From an uncultured Lachnospiraceae bacterium (GTDB lineage Bacteria; Bacillota; Clostridia; Lachnospirales; Lachnospiraceae), in assembly GCA_947178125.1 (NCBI GenBank), contig CAMWXB010000002.1:48826-112825 (forward strand): a stretch of 64,000 bases of DNA, read 5' to 3'. Made by a program: the position numbers and the translations under genes. This document shows, one piece after another, positions 39,196 through 48,638 of the stretch. A model generated the notes under the pieces. It saw only the letters and a list, made by a program, of their open reading frames with translations, was not told the DNA's origin and did no database searches. The number at the start of each line of letters is the position of its first letter. The stretch's first letter is position 1.

Positions 39196-41088
39196 CTAAT
39201 CCTCCATGTCAAATTTCTCATCTTTGCCCATGCTGTCCACAATCCGTTCGACAATCGACTCCGCATCGATGCCGACTTCCCGTTTCAGCAGTTCGACGTT
39301 CCCATGTTCCACATATTCATCCGGAATGCTGATACACAATACTTTCGTATCCGTATGCAGCGTATCCACATAGGCTCTGACTTTCTCGCCAAAACCGCCG
39401 CTCGCCACATTCTCTTCCATCGTCACGAGAAGTTTATGCTCCCTGCAGGCTTCTTTTACCGCCTCTTCATCAATCGGCTTTACGAATCTCGCATTGATCA
39501 AAGAGCAGGAACAGCCTCTTTCAACGAGCTGCCTGCGCACCTCGAGCGCAACCTTCACCATACTGCCCACCGCAAAAAGAACGATCTCCTTTTCGCGGTA
39601 AATGCACTCGCTCTTTCCATAAACAACCGGCTCCCTGTAATCTTTCAGACCATCGAACGCTTCTCCCCGGGGATACCGTATCGCCATCGGAGCCTCGAAA
39701 CTGAGCGCAAATTTGATCATATCGGAAAGCTCCCATTTATTCTTGGGGGCCATTATGTGCATATTCGGAATAGAAGAAAGGAAAGACAGATCAAAAATAC
39801 CCTGATGCGTCTCTCCGTCGCTGCCCACCAGCCCGGCCCTGTCAATCGCAAAAACAACCGGCAGATTCTGAATGCAGACATCATGCAGTATCTGGTCATA
39901 TGCTCTCTGCAAAAAGGAAGAATAAATCGCCACAATCGGCTTTAATCCCCCCGCCGCCAGTCCGGCCGCAAAAGTGACCGCATGTTCCTCCGCAATACCC
40001 ACATCGAAGAACCTGTCCGGGTACATATTCCGAAAACGTTTTAGTCCCGTTCCGTCCGGCATAGCCGCCGTGATTGCAACGACTTTTTCATCCCGCTGCC
40101 CCAGCTTACACATGACTGTCGAAAAAATATCCGTATAATTTGCCTTCGTCCGCGGCGCGCTCGGAATACCCGTTTCGATATCAAACGGTTCTGCGCCATG
40201 GAATCTGGCGGGATGCCGCTCCGCCGGACCATATCCTTTACCTTTCTCCGTAATGACGTGAACCAGTACGGCGCCCCTGACTTTCCTCGCTTCCTTCAAA
40301 ACGCGCAGCATTGCCGGAATATCATGTCCATCCACCGGGCCAAGATAAGTAATTCCCATATCCTCAAAGAACATCCCGGGTACGACCAGATGTTTAAAAC
40401 TGCTTTTGGCCCGCCGAATCTTGGTCACGACCTTATCACCGTATTTGGACATACCATGTAAAGAGTTGTAAACCCCCTCTTTCAGGTCCAGATACATATC
40501 CGCTGTACGGATATTGTTCAGATACTTGGAAACACCGCCCACATTTTCGGAAATCGACATATTGTTATCGTTCAGAATAATGATAAAATTGGTCTCGAGG
40601 CGGGAAGCATTATTTAATGCCTCATAGGCCATGCCGCCTGTCAGGGAACCATCACCGATGACCGAAACGATCGTGTTCTTTCCGCCTGCCAGATCTCTCG
40701 CCTTGACCATGCCAAGCCCTGCCGAAATGGAAGTAGAACTGTGCCCCGTATCAAAACAATCGCAATCGCTTTCCTTCCGCTTCGGGAAACCGCTGATGCC
40801 GCCATATTTCCGCAGATTCACAAAACCGTCTCTCCGGCCGGTGAGTATCTTATGAGTATAGGACTGGTGCCCCACATCCCATATAATTTTATCATCCGGC
40901 AAATTCAGGAAAAGATGCAGCGCCATCGTTAATTCCACTGCTCCCAGATTAGAGCCGAGGTGTCCTCCCGTCACGCTGATGGACTGAATCAGGAACTGCC
41001 TGATCTCTTCTGCCAGCGCATTATAATTTTCCGCGCCGATTCCCTTGATATCATTGGTTTTTTCTATTTTTTCCAGAAACATAGTCAT
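39196..41088 (-). CDS. dxs: 1-Deoxy-D-xylulose-5-phosphate synthase
   Basis: Thiamine-diphosphate enzyme that starts the MEP isoprenoid pathway from pyruvate and glyceraldehyde 3-phosphate. 630 residues. DVGHQSYTHKILTGR carries a catalytic histidine; the ThDP motif is GDGSLTGGMAYEALNNAS; the transketolase centre has FDVGIAEEHAVTFAAGLA and IDRAGLVGSDGETHQG. The ATG at 41088 has AGAAAGG 7 bases upstream in an AAAGGCATGGT context; neighbouring in-frame ATGs are possible. It lies between ispA and tlyA, a conserved order. Confidence 0.97.
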   Translation of the reverse strand: MTMFLEKIEKTNDIKGIGAENYNALAEEIRQFLIQSISVTGGHLGSNLGAVELTMALHLFLNLPDDKIIWDVGHQSYTHKILTGRRDGFVNLRKYGGISGFPKRKESDCDCFDTGHSSTSISAGLGMVKARDLAGGKNTIVSVIGDGSLTGGMAYEALNNASRLETNFIIILNDNNMSISENVGGVSKYLNNIRTADMYLDLKEGVYNSLHGMSKYGDKVVTKIRRAKSSFKHLVVPGMFFEDMGITYLGPVDGHDIPAMLRVLKEARKVRGAVLVHVITEKGKGYGPAERHPARFHGAEPFDIETGIPSAPRTKANYTDIFSTVMCKLGQRDEKVVAITAAMPDGTGLKRFRNMYPDRFFDVGIAEEHAVTFAAGLAAGGLKPIVAIYSSFLQRAYDQILHDVCIQNLPVVFAIDRAGLVGSDGETHQGIFDLSFLSSIPNMHIMAPKNKWELSDMIKFALSFEAPMAIRYPRGEAFDGLKDYREPVVYGKSECIYREKEIVLFAVGSMVKVALEVRRQLVERGCSCSLINARFVKPIDEEAVKEACREHKLLVTMEENVASGGFGEKVRAYVDTLHTDTKVLCISIPDEYVEHGNVELLKREVGIDAESIVERIVDSMGKDEKFDMED

Positions 41089-41118
41089 GACCATGCCTTT
41101 CTATCTGCCTGTGAACCG

Positions 41119-42021
41119 TTATTTTTTCCTGTTGATCAACTGTTCCACCAGTTGTTCCAGGAACAGATTTCTCTCCGGAAAAGAGGTCAAAATCTGAATC
41201 GCCTCTTTGGATAATGATGCAGCCGTCTCTGCTGATTTTTCCAGACCGTATAGTGTAACATATGTTATTTTACCATTTTTTTCATCGCTCCCAACGGGTT
41301 TCCCGAGAACTTCCTGACTGCCCGTAACATCCAGAATATCATCCTGAATCTGAAAGGCAATACCGATATTATAGGCGCATTTTTCGACAGCATCCACCTG
41401 TTTCCCGTCTGCACCTGCCAAAATGGCGCCGATCATCATCGCACACTGAATCAACGCCGCCGTCTTATGCTCGTGAATAAAAAGAAGAAGTTCTTCCGTT
41501 ACCTCCTCCTGATGTTCCTCCGCTTCAATATCCGCGCACTGCCCGCCAATCATTCCATAAATACCGGCTTTCCCGGCAAGAACACGCATCGCCTGCGCCA
41601 CCTTCTCATATTCCGCCAGATTCTGCGCTTTCTCAAAAGCGAGGCAGGCTGTCTCGAAAGCAAGATTGAGCAGACCGTCTCCTGCCAGTACTGCCATGCC
41701 CTCTCCATAGACAACATGAGTCGTCTTTCTGCCCCGTCTGTATTCATCGTTATCCATTGCCGGCAGGTCATCATGCACAAGAGAATAGTTATGCACCATC
41801 TCGACTGCCGCCATAAAAGGCTCCACAAGTTCTCCTGTCCCGCCGAACATCCTGAAAGTCTCCGCCATCAGCATCGGACGCAGCCGCTTTCCGCCTGCCA
41901 GTATCGAATAGTTCATTGCCTCGATGACTCTTTTCTGAAATCCCTGCTCCTCTGGCAGGAAACGCGCGAGTATGCTTTCTATCTGAACTGTTTTTTCGCT
42001 TAATGTCTCTTTAAAATTCAT
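41119..42021 (-). CDS. ispA: Short-chain polyprenyl diphosphate synthase
   Basis: Condenses isopentenyl with allylic diphosphates, probably to farnesyl diphosphate. It has 300 residues. The first Asp-rich motif is DDLPAMDNDEYRRGRKTTH (about 83-101), the second is DDILDVTG near 232. The two small residues added in the first motif (DDxxxxD) fit bacterial farnesyl or geranylgeranyl synthases. It overlaps the end of xseB by 11 bases and feeds on the product line begun by the adjacent dxs. Confidence 0.93.
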   Translation of the reverse strand: MNFKETLSEKTVQIESILARFLPEEQGFQKRVIEAMNYSILAGGKRLRPMLMAETFRMFGGTGELVEPFMAAVEMVHNYSLVHDDLPAMDNDEYRRGRKTTHVVYGEGMAVLAGDGLLNLAFETACLAFEKAQNLAEYEKVAQAMRVLAGKAGIYGMIGGQCADIEAEEHQEEVTEELLLFIHEHKTAALIQCAMMIGAILAGADGKQVDAVEKCAYNIGIAFQIQDDILDVTGSQEVLGKPVGSDEKNGKITYVTLYGLEKSAETAASLSKEAIQILTSFPERNLFLEQLVEQLINRKK

Positions 42022-42244
42022 CTAATCCACCATCTTCATTGATTTTCAGTACCTGCTTTTCTACTTTGTCAATTTTGTCATTGCAATATTGCAGAAGTTT
42101 CATGCCCGCCTGATATGCCTTGAACGATTCTTCCAAAGTGATGTCTTCCTCTTCCAGAAGCGCGATCGTCCCTTCTACCTGCTCAAAGGCTTCTTCCAGA
42201 GAGAGCTCTTCCTCTTTATCTTTATCATTCCTGTCCTGATTCAT
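42011..42244 (-). CDS. xseB: Exodeoxyribonuclease VII small subunit
   Basis: 77 residues, helical, with the family core LSLEEAFEQVEGTIALLEEE followed by LEESFKAYQAGMKLLQYCND. It partners with XseA in degrading single-stranded DNA. It is placed between xseA and ispA and overlaps the latter. Confidence 0.93.
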   Translation of the reverse strand: MNQDRNDKDKEEELSLEEAFEQVEGTIALLEEEDITLEESFKAYQAGMKLLQYCNDKIDKVEKQVLKINEDGGLDEF

Positions 42245-42271
42245 ACCAATAACAATACCTTTCTTTGACTT

Positions 42272-43486
42272 CTATTTCAACTCCGGCATTTTCTGACTGC
42301 CAAGAACTTTCGTATGAATAATGCCGTCTTTTACATAGACATGAAGCTCGTCCGCCGGTTTCACCTGCCCAATCCGATTGACCGTCCTTCCCTGTCCGTC
42401 GGCCGCATAAGCATATCCCTGATTTAGCTTTTCAAGCGGTGATAACCCTTTCATCTGTTCAATATACAGCGCAAGCTGATGTCTTTTCTTTGACAGGTTC
42501 CGTTCCATACCGCCCTGTACCATCTCTTCCAGCTTCATCATATAAGTACGCTTCTCCCGAATCTGGTTCACCGGGCTTAAATACTTCATCTGCATCCGGC
42601 AATGTTCCAGCCTGTTTCGATAACAGCTGATATGGTTTCTGCACAAATGCTGCATCGTATACGCATACTCGCTCATCCGCTCTGTAAGCTGCTCCATATC
42701 ATATACGGCCAGTTCCGCAGCAGCAGAGGGTGTCGGTGCCCGCAAATCCGCCACAAAATCGGCAATCGTTGTATCCGTCTCATGCCCTACGGCCGAGATA
42801 ATGGGGATTGGACAGTCGAAAATCGCCTGCGCAACGGCTTCCTCGTTGAATGCCCACAAATCTTCAATGGAACCGCCGCCCCGGCCGACAATGATCGTAT
42901 CGACCTGAAAATGCTCCATCGCATGAATGCCGTTCACGATACTTTGAACCGCCATATCGCCCTGAACAATCGCAGGATAAAGTATGATCTGCACATAGGG
43001 ATTCCGTCTTGATGCAATCTGAATGATATCCCGCACTGCCGCTCCTGTCTGCGCTGTGACCACGCCGAGACGGCTGATATAGCGCGGGATGGGCTGCTTA
43101 TACTCTCCCGCGAACATACCGCGCTCTTCCAACTCCGCCTTCAGACGCTCAAAACGTTCATACAGCGCGCCCGCACCATCCTGCCTGATTTCCTTCGCAT
43201 AAAGCTGGTATTTGCCGTCCCTCTCATAAACATCCACCGTGCCCCTGACAACGACCTGCTGCCCTTCCGCCATCCGGAAAGTCAATCCATTTCTGTTTCC
43301 GGAAAACATAACACACGATATCGTCCCTTTTTCATCCTTTAATGTAAAATAAATATGTCCAGAGGAATGATATTTGCAGTTACTCACTTCTCCCTTTACG
43401 AAAAGGGACTGCAACATAAAATCCTGCGTGAACATATTTTTAATGTAAGAGTTGACCTGTGCTACTGTATATACATTCTGCATCAT
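42272..43486 (-). CDS. xseA: Exodeoxyribonuclease VII large subunit
   Basis: 404 residues. An N-terminal OB-fold (YTVAQVNSYIKNMFTQDFML, then GEVSNCKYHSSGHIYFTLKD) and a catalytic domain with VVTAQTGAAVRDI, VGRGGGSIEDLWAFNEE and SAVGHETDTTIADFVADLRAPTPSAAAE. A coiled coil and a C-terminal segment follow. Either of two adjacent ATGs can serve as the start. It precedes xseB by 27 bases. Confidence 0.96.
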   Translation of the reverse strand: MMQNVYTVAQVNSYIKNMFTQDFMLQSLFVKGEVSNCKYHSSGHIYFTLKDEKGTISCVMFSGNRNGLTFRMAEGQQVVVRGTVDVYERDGKYQLYAKEIRQDGAGALYERFERLKAELEERGMFAGEYKQPIPRYISRLGVVTAQTGAAVRDIIQIASRRNPYVQIILYPAIVQGDMAVQSIVNGIHAMEHFQVDTIIVGRGGGSIEDLWAFNEEAVAQAIFDCPIPIISAVGHETDTTIADFVADLRAPTPSAAAELAVYDMEQLTERMSEYAYTMQHLCRNHISCYRNRLEHCRMQMKYLSPVNQIREKRTYMMKLEEMVQGGMERNLSKKRHQLALYIEQMKGLSPLEKLNQGYAYAADGQGRTVNRIGQVKPADELHVYVKDGIIHTKVLGSQKMPELK

Positions 43487-43494
43487 GCGCGCCC

Positions 43495-43890
43495 CTATAC
43501 AAATTTGGCCAGTATGCCATTGACGAACCCTGAAGAGGCATCCTGTCCGAATTTCTTTGCAAGCTCTACTGCTTCATTGATCGCCACACCGGCCGGAACA
43601 TCATCATCGAACGCAATTTCATAAACTGCCAGTCTGAGAATCGTCAGGTCAACCTTCCCCATTCTGGCAGTATTCCAATTTTCGGCCCGGCTGTTCAACA
43701 TATTGTCGATGGTATCCAATTTCTCCACGATTTTGTGATACTTGGAAGAAATATACGCCTCATCCGCCGGTGCCGCCTCACAAGTATCTTCAAAGAACAG
43801 CTTCTCCTGTTCGGGCATTTCTTCCGAACTGTTAAATTCTATACGGAACAATAATTTAAAGATATGCTCCCTCAATTCTCTTCTGCTCAT
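43495..43890 (-). CDS. nusB: Transcription antitermination protein NusB
   Basis: 131 residues, all helical. SRRELREHIFKLLFRIEFNS at the start and ILRLAVYEIAFDDDVPAGVAINEAVELAK near the C-terminus are the RNA- and NusE-binding NusB signatures, ending SSGFVNGILAKF. The start at 43890 matches the family; an ATG two codons earlier is also possible since AGGA lies between. It follows the Asp23 gene by 13 bases. Confidence 0.95.
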   Translation of the reverse strand: MSRRELREHIFKLLFRIEFNSSEEMPEQEKLFFEDTCEAAPADEAYISSKYHKIVEKLDTIDNMLNSRAENWNTARMGKVDLTILRLAVYEIAFDDDVPAGVAINEAVELAKKFGQDASSGFVNGILAKFV

Positions 43891-43903
43891 ATATGCCATC
43901 GTC

Positions 43904-44296
43904 CTATTTTTCTTTTGATACATTGATACCGGCAATACGGATATTGACATCGGTCACTTCCAGGCCCGTCATATTTTCCACCGCATTTTTAACCTTTGTC
44001 TGTACCCGCTGGCAGGTTGCCGGAATATTGAAGCCATATTCTATTGTGATTGCCAGATCGACCTTTACTTTCTTCTGAAGAACTTCTACCCTTGTACCTT
44101 TGGCCGCATTTTTGACACCGACACGGCTCAGGAACTCATTCGTCATATTGCCGGACATGGCCGCCACGCCTTCTACTTCCGTTGCTGCAAGCGCGGCGAT
44201 CATCGCTACTACATCATCCGCTATCTTAACCGAACCGATTTCTTCATTTTCCTGTAAAACAAACGTATTTTTACTAAATTCCTGTTCCATTGCCAC
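43904..44296 (-). CDS. yqhY: Asp23/Gls24-family envelope stress protein
   Basis: 130 residues. The DUF322 fold is visible in GSVKIADDVVAMIAALAATEVEGVAAM and KVDLAITIEYGFNIPATCQRVQ, then VNIRIAGINV. In B. subtilis YqhY is encoded next to the accBC genes and linked to acetyl-CoA carboxylase activity; accBC are absent here. The GTG at 44296 is preferred because GGAAAGG is 6 bases upstream, with an ATG two codons later as alternative. It is first in the yqhY-to-recN block and has its own promoter. Confidence 0.92.
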   Translation of the reverse strand: MAMEQEFSKNTFVLQENEEIGSVKIADDVVAMIAALAATEVEGVAAMSGNMTNEFLSRVGVKNAAKGTRVEVLQKKVKVDLAITIEYGFNIPATCQRVQTKVKNAVENMTGLEVTDVNIRIAGINVSKEK

Positions 44297-44339
44297 ACCA
44301 TGCCTTTCCTACAATATCAGACTTTATCCATTCTGATTA

Positions 44340-44368
44340 AGTATATCAAAATTTATGTTTTTTGCCTA
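44340..44368 (-). promoter_or_regulatory. Promoter of the yqhY-nusB-xseAB operon
   Basis: Minus strand TAGGCA (44368-44363), 17 bases, TATACT (44345-44340) with the extended TG one base upstream. It begins 9 bases after the end of the transglutaminase-like gene. Confidence 0.65.
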
Positions 44369-44376
44369 GTACCATT

Positions 44377-45660
44377 TTACAGCCAAAAACTCATACTATA
44401 CTGCTGCGCATCATCCGTATAGGATACCACGCCATCCGGGCAGTCCAGATAATGGAAGATTTCCTGCCTGTCGATCAGCCTTTCCTGCATTTTATCATAA
44501 ATTTCTTCCGAAGCACATTTGAACGTAATATAAGCATTTCCATTTTCATATCCTTCCTGAAAAATACGCTGCAGCTGTTCATCATCAAGAGATGTGAAAT
44601 AAAGCCCTTCCCTGACATAATAATTTGCATCCACAGACGTACAGACCGGCAATTCCACCACATTATCAATAACATGTGTTTTAATAAGTTGTTCCGTCGT
44701 CACACACAGATAGTCGTAATTGATATGCGGCATCTTCTCTTCCGGATAGGAAGCTGCGCTGCCTTTCGCCTGATAAGACGCATCCCCCCATGTCGTATCC
44801 AAATAATACCATTCTCCGTCTATCTGAATCAGGTTCCAGGCATGTCCTTCGCCTGACGAAACATTGCCAAGTACAAGCGTCGCACGGATACCGGCCTGTT
44901 CCAGCAGATATTGTGTCGCTTTGGCATAGCCCTGGCAGACTGACCTGCCATCCAGAAAGACCGAGCAGATATTCTGGTTATCTTCCGAATCCGCATCATA
45001 CTCCGTATGCTCGATCAAGTATTCATAAATATATTTTACGATTCCGTATTCGTCTGCTCCTTCCGGAACCCCTGCCAGACATCTTTCGACATAATCATCT
45101 ATCCGTGCCTGTCTTTCGGCAATTTCTTCTCTTCCCATCCGATAAGTCCCGGTAAAGGTGATCTTTTTCAGCAGTTCGCCCAGCGTATACTTCGTATAGG
45201 TATATCCTTCCACATAAAATATCTCCGGGTGATCATTCAATACACACTGAAAGATACGGGAAATCTCCTCCTGATCCAGGGTGGAAAGCGTCACATTCTC
45301 CTGATATTCCAGAAGAGACCACAAAATCTCAATGTATATCGCCTGTTCACTTTCCGTCAGCTGCTGATAAGCATAGGAATCTGCCTGTTCTTCCCGCAGA
45401 AACTGTTTCTTCTCCTCTGTCAATCCTTCCCGAGCCTTTGCAGTATCCTCATCTTCCTGTATCTGAATCATCTGCTCTTCTACTGCATAGCCTTCCACCG
45501 GTCTGCTTTCTTCCCGGCCTTCCGCAAAAGCCGTTCCCTCCAACAAAAACTCGAACTGTCCGGCTATCGGCAGTTCCCGCCAGCCGTCATTTTCCGCTAT
45601 ATAGACCAGAAATCCAAGAAGCACCATCATACCTGATAATAAGACAATCGTTTTCTTCAT
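44377..45660 (-). CDS. Secreted transglutaminase-like protein
   Basis: 427 residues. An N-terminal signal or anchor (MKKTIVLLSGMMVLLGFLVYI) is followed by an acidic linker to about residue 95. The transglutaminase/protease-like fold has its triad at Cys242 (GRSVCQGYA), His273 (GEGHAWNLI) and Asp288 (WYYLDTTWGD). Such bacterial enzymes act as proteases or cross-linkers at the cell surface; the substrate is unknown. It lies between prfC and yqhY, where spore-formers often have accBC, and follows prfC by 41 bases. Confidence 0.82.
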   Translation of the reverse strand: MKKTIVLLSGMMVLLGFLVYIAENDGWRELPIAGQFEFLLEGTAFAEGREESRPVEGYAVEEQMIQIQEDEDTAKAREGLTEEKKQFLREEQADSYAYQQLTESEQAIYIEILWSLLEYQENVTLSTLDQEEISRIFQCVLNDHPEIFYVEGYTYTKYTLGELLKKITFTGTYRMGREEIAERQARIDDYVERCLAGVPEGADEYGIVKYIYEYLIEHTEYDADSEDNQNICSVFLDGRSVCQGYAKATQYLLEQAGIRATLVLGNVSSGEGHAWNLIQIDGEWYYLDTTWGDASYQAKGSAASYPEEKMPHINYDYLCVTTEQLIKTHVIDNVVELPVCTSVDANYYVREGLYFTSLDDEQLQRIFQEGYENGNAYITFKCASEEIYDKMQERLIDRQEIFHYLDCPDGVVSYTDDAQQYSMSFWL

Positions 45661-45701
45661 AAGACCACCTTCTATCTGTCGGACTCCGGGGAAAAAAGCT
45701 T

Positions 45702-47294
45702 CTAGTTCCTGCCAAATTCGGACAGTATCAGACCGTTGTTACGCTCTATCGTCATCCCGATGCTCCACTGATTCACGAACAGCAGCAGCGGATTTCCCTT
45801 TAAGTCCTTGATTTTTTTCATATCAGAAGTTCCTGTCAGCTTATCCAGATCAATATCCCTGTTCTCAATCCATCGGATATGCTCATAGGGAAGATTCTCC
45901 AGGCGGATTTCGACGTTATACTCATTTTCCAGACGGTATTTTAAAACATCGAACTGGAGAACACCGACAACCCCTACAATAATTTCTTCCATTCCCGTAT
46001 TAAATTCCTGAAAAATCTGTATTGCACCTTCCTGCGCAATCTGCGTGATTCCTTTTACGAACTGTTTTCTCTTCATCGTATCAAGCTGCCGCACTCTCGC
46101 AAAATGCTCCGGCGCAAAGGTCGGAATTCCCTCATACTGGAACTGCTCTTTCGGCATACAGAGCGTATCCCCGATAGAAAAAATACCCGGGTCGAACACG
46201 CCAATGATATCTCCGGCATACGCTTCGCTCAATATCTTCCGTTCATCCGCCATGATCTGCTGCGGCTGTGAAAGCCGCATCACCTTGCCGCCCTGTATAT
46301 GTTTTACTTCCATGCTGGCATCGTACCTGCCCGAACAGATACGCATAAAGGCAACACGGTCTCTGTGCGCCTTATTCATATTCGCCTGAATCTTGAATAC
46401 AAAAGCGGAAAAATCATGCTCCACCGGATCGATCAGTCCGATATCCGCCTTTCTCGGCAGCGGCGTCGTCGTCATTTTCAAAAAATGCTGTAAAAAAATC
46501 TCCACGCCGAAATTGGTAAGGGCGGAGCCAAAAAACACGGGCGTCAATTCTCCTGCCTGGATTCTGTCCAGATCATACTCCGCGCTCGCGCCGTCCAGCA
46601 GATCGATCTCATCGAAAAGCTGTTCCTTGAAATCCCCTCCGATATGGGAAAGCAGCAACTCTTCTTCATCAATTCCTATCCGGGTAGCCTGTCCCTCTTT
46701 CGTTCCCTTCTCCGTATCGGAATAAGTGATCACACATCTGGTTTCCCGTTCATATACGCCTTTAAAGTTCTTTCCTGAGCCAATCGGCCAGTTTACCGGG
46801 CAGGTCGCTATGCCGAGTTCCTTTTCGATTTCATCCAGCAATTCAAAAGTATCGTTGGCATCCCTGTCCATTTTATTAATAAAGGTAAAAATCGGAATCC
46901 GCCGCATAACGCACACTTTAAAAAGTTTTCTTGTCTGCGCCTCAACGCCTTTGGATGCGTCAATGACCATGACCGCAGAATCCGCCGCCATCAGCGTCCG
47001 GTAAGTGTCCTCCGAAAAATCCTGGTGCCCCGGCGTATCCAGAATATTGATACAAAATCCGCCGTATTCAAACTGCAAGACCGAAGAAGTAACGGAAATA
47101 CCTCTCTCCTTCTCAATTTCCATCCAGTCGGAAACTGCGTGCCTTGCCGTCGCTTTTCCTTTTACGCTGCCCGCAAGGTTGATTGCGCCGCCATATAACA
47201 GGAACTTCTCCGTCAGAGTCGTCTTTCCCGCATCCGGGTGCGATATGATCGCAAAAGTCCTTCTTTTGTTGATTTCGTCTGCAAAATTGCCCAC
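45702..47294 (-). CDS. prfC: Peptide chain release factor 3
   Basis: A GTPase that recycles RF1 and RF2 from the ribosome. It has 530 residues. The G1 loop SHPDAGKTTLTEKFLLYGG, DTPGHQDFSEDTYRTL (G3) and FINKMDRD (G4) are clear, and the C-terminal domains have the EF-G-like order of RF3. The start is GTG (GNFADEINKRRTFAI), 7 bases after GGAG. It begins 15 bases after the deoB stop, so the two are probably co-transcribed. Confidence 0.96.
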   Translation of the reverse strand: MGNFADEINKRRTFAIISHPDAGKTTLTEKFLLYGGAINLAGSVKGKATARHAVSDWMEIEKERGISVTSSVLQFEYGGFCINILDTPGHQDFSEDTYRTLMAADSAVMVIDASKGVEAQTRKLFKVCVMRRIPIFTFINKMDRDANDTFELLDEIEKELGIATCPVNWPIGSGKNFKGVYERETRCVITYSDTEKGTKEGQATRIGIDEEELLLSHIGGDFKEQLFDEIDLLDGASAEYDLDRIQAGELTPVFFGSALTNFGVEIFLQHFLKMTTTPLPRKADIGLIDPVEHDFSAFVFKIQANMNKAHRDRVAFMRICSGRYDASMEVKHIQGGKVMRLSQPQQIMADERKILSEAYAGDIIGVFDPGIFSIGDTLCMPKEQFQYEGIPTFAPEHFARVRQLDTMKRKQFVKGITQIAQEGAIQIFQEFNTGMEEIIVGVVGVLQFDVLKYRLENEYNVEIRLENLPYEHIRWIENRDIDLDKLTGTSDMKKIKDLKGNPLLLFVNQWSIGMTIERNNGLILSEFGRN

Positions 47295-47309
47295 GTTTAT
47301 TCTCCTCCA

Positions 47310-48461
47310 TTAAAGCATTGATGTTCCGGCAAATTCCGGTTTCATCCCAAAATAATCGAGTACGGTAGCGCCAATATCGGCAAAGGTATTCCGGGTTCCA
47401 AGGTTTTTCGGCGATACCTTCTTTCCATACATTAAAAACGGCGTATGCTCTCTGGAATGGTCAGTAGAGACCGTATATCCCGGGTCACAGCCATGGTCCG
47501 CCGTAATCATCAGTATATCCTCTTCCCGCAGTTTTCCACAGAGTTCCGGCAGTTTTCCGTCAAAATATGCAAGCGCCTTCGCATAACCGTCAATATCATT
47601 TCGGTGCCCATACAGCATATCATAATCTACCAGATTTACAAAGCATAAACCTTCAAAATCCCGGTCCAGATATTCCAGCGTTCTTTCAATACCTTCTTCA
47701 TTTCCTTTGGTATAAGTAAATTCTGTAATACCTTTCCCTGCAAAAATATCCTGAATCTTCCCAACGGAAATAACATCTTTCCCCGCCGCCTTCAACTGGT
47801 CTAACATTGTCACGCCGGGCGGCTGCAGGGAAAAGTCATGCCGTCTCGGTGTCCTCGTATAACTGCCTGCATCCCCTATAAAGGGTCTTGCGATGACTCT
47901 GCCGACACCGTGCTCTCCCTGCAGGATTTCTCTCGCCATCCGGCAGTACTCATATAACGTTTCCACCGGAACGACATCCTCGTGCGCTGCAATCTGAAAA
48001 ACGCTGTCTGCCGATGTATAAACGATCAGTTTCCCGGTCTTTACATGCTCTTCTCCATAATCCTTAATGACTTCTGTTCCGGAATAAGGCCGGTTGCATA
48101 AGATGCCTCTGCCCGTCTTCTCACCAAAAGCGTCCAGTATCTCCTGTGGAAATCCGTCCGGATAAGTGGGCAGCGGCTTCTCCGATAAGATACCGGCTAT
48201 CTCCCAATGTCCTATGGTCGTATCTTTCCCTTTCGATGCTTCCTTCATACGGGCTATGACCGCGGACGGCTGCTGTGTCTTATTCCCGCATTCCACGCCC
48301 TCTATATTGAAAAGCCCGAATTTTTCCATATGAGGCATATGAAAATAAGAACTGGAAGACACGGAACGCAGCGTATTGGTTCCCTTGTCACCATACGCTG
48401 CCGCATCTTCCATCTCCCCGATTCCAAAACTATCCAGTACGATTAAAAAAATCCTCTTCAT
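47310..48461 (-). CDS. deoB: Phosphopentomutase
   Basis: Interconverts (deoxy)ribose 1- and 5-phosphates in nucleoside catabolism. 383 residues, alkaline-phosphatase superfamily. KRIFLIVLDSFGIGEMEDA at the start carries a metal aspartate; TIGHWEIAG contains the phosphorylated threonine; LVDYDMLYGHRNDIDGYA and MITADHGCDPGY, STDHSREHTPFL bind metals. The start at 48461 has GGAGG 7 bases upstream; the frame extends 34 codons further without a ribosome site. In B. subtilis deoB (drm) is near xerD, not here. Confidence 0.96.
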   Translation of the reverse strand: MKRIFLIVLDSFGIGEMEDAAAYGDKGTNTLRSVSSSSYFHMPHMEKFGLFNIEGVECGNKTQQPSAVIARMKEASKGKDTTIGHWEIAGILSEKPLPTYPDGFPQEILDAFGEKTGRGILCNRPYSGTEVIKDYGEEHVKTGKLIVYTSADSVFQIAAHEDVVPVETLYEYCRMAREILQGEHGVGRVIARPFIGDAGSYTRTPRRHDFSLQPPGVTMLDQLKAAGKDVISVGKIQDIFAGKGITEFTYTKGNEEGIERTLEYLDRDFEGLCFVNLVDYDMLYGHRNDIDGYAKALAYFDGKLPELCGKLREEDILMITADHGCDPGYTVSTDHSREHTPFLMYGKKVSPKNLGTRNTFADIGATVLDYFGMKPEFAGTSML

Positions 48462-48500
48462 CTTTTGACCTCCATCTTTCAACAGCCTGCATCTGAACTC

Positions 48501-48612
48501 GCAAACCCGCGCTTTCAGCGCTTTATGTCCGATTTCATCAGACGTTTGCTCGTTAATAACCACAGAAAAACAAATGCCGCTTCGCGTCGCTTGTTTTTCT
48601 TATGCGGTTATT
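48501..48612. other. Two nested inverted repeats between spoIIIAH and deoB
   Basis: GCAAAC (48501-48506) faces GTTTGC (48544-48549). A longer hairpin joins AATAACC and AAAAACAA (48555-48573) to TTGTTTTTC and GGTTATT (48590-48612), with CGCTTCGCG in its loop. The longer one lies 27 bases after the spoIIIAH stop and probably terminates the spoIIIA operon imperfectly. GCAGGCTGTTGAAAG at the left end (minus strand, near 48484-48474) recalls the end of repeat modules R1-R3. Confidence 0.55.
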
Positions 48613-48638
48613 ATATCATAATCTTCGTATCCTTGCAT

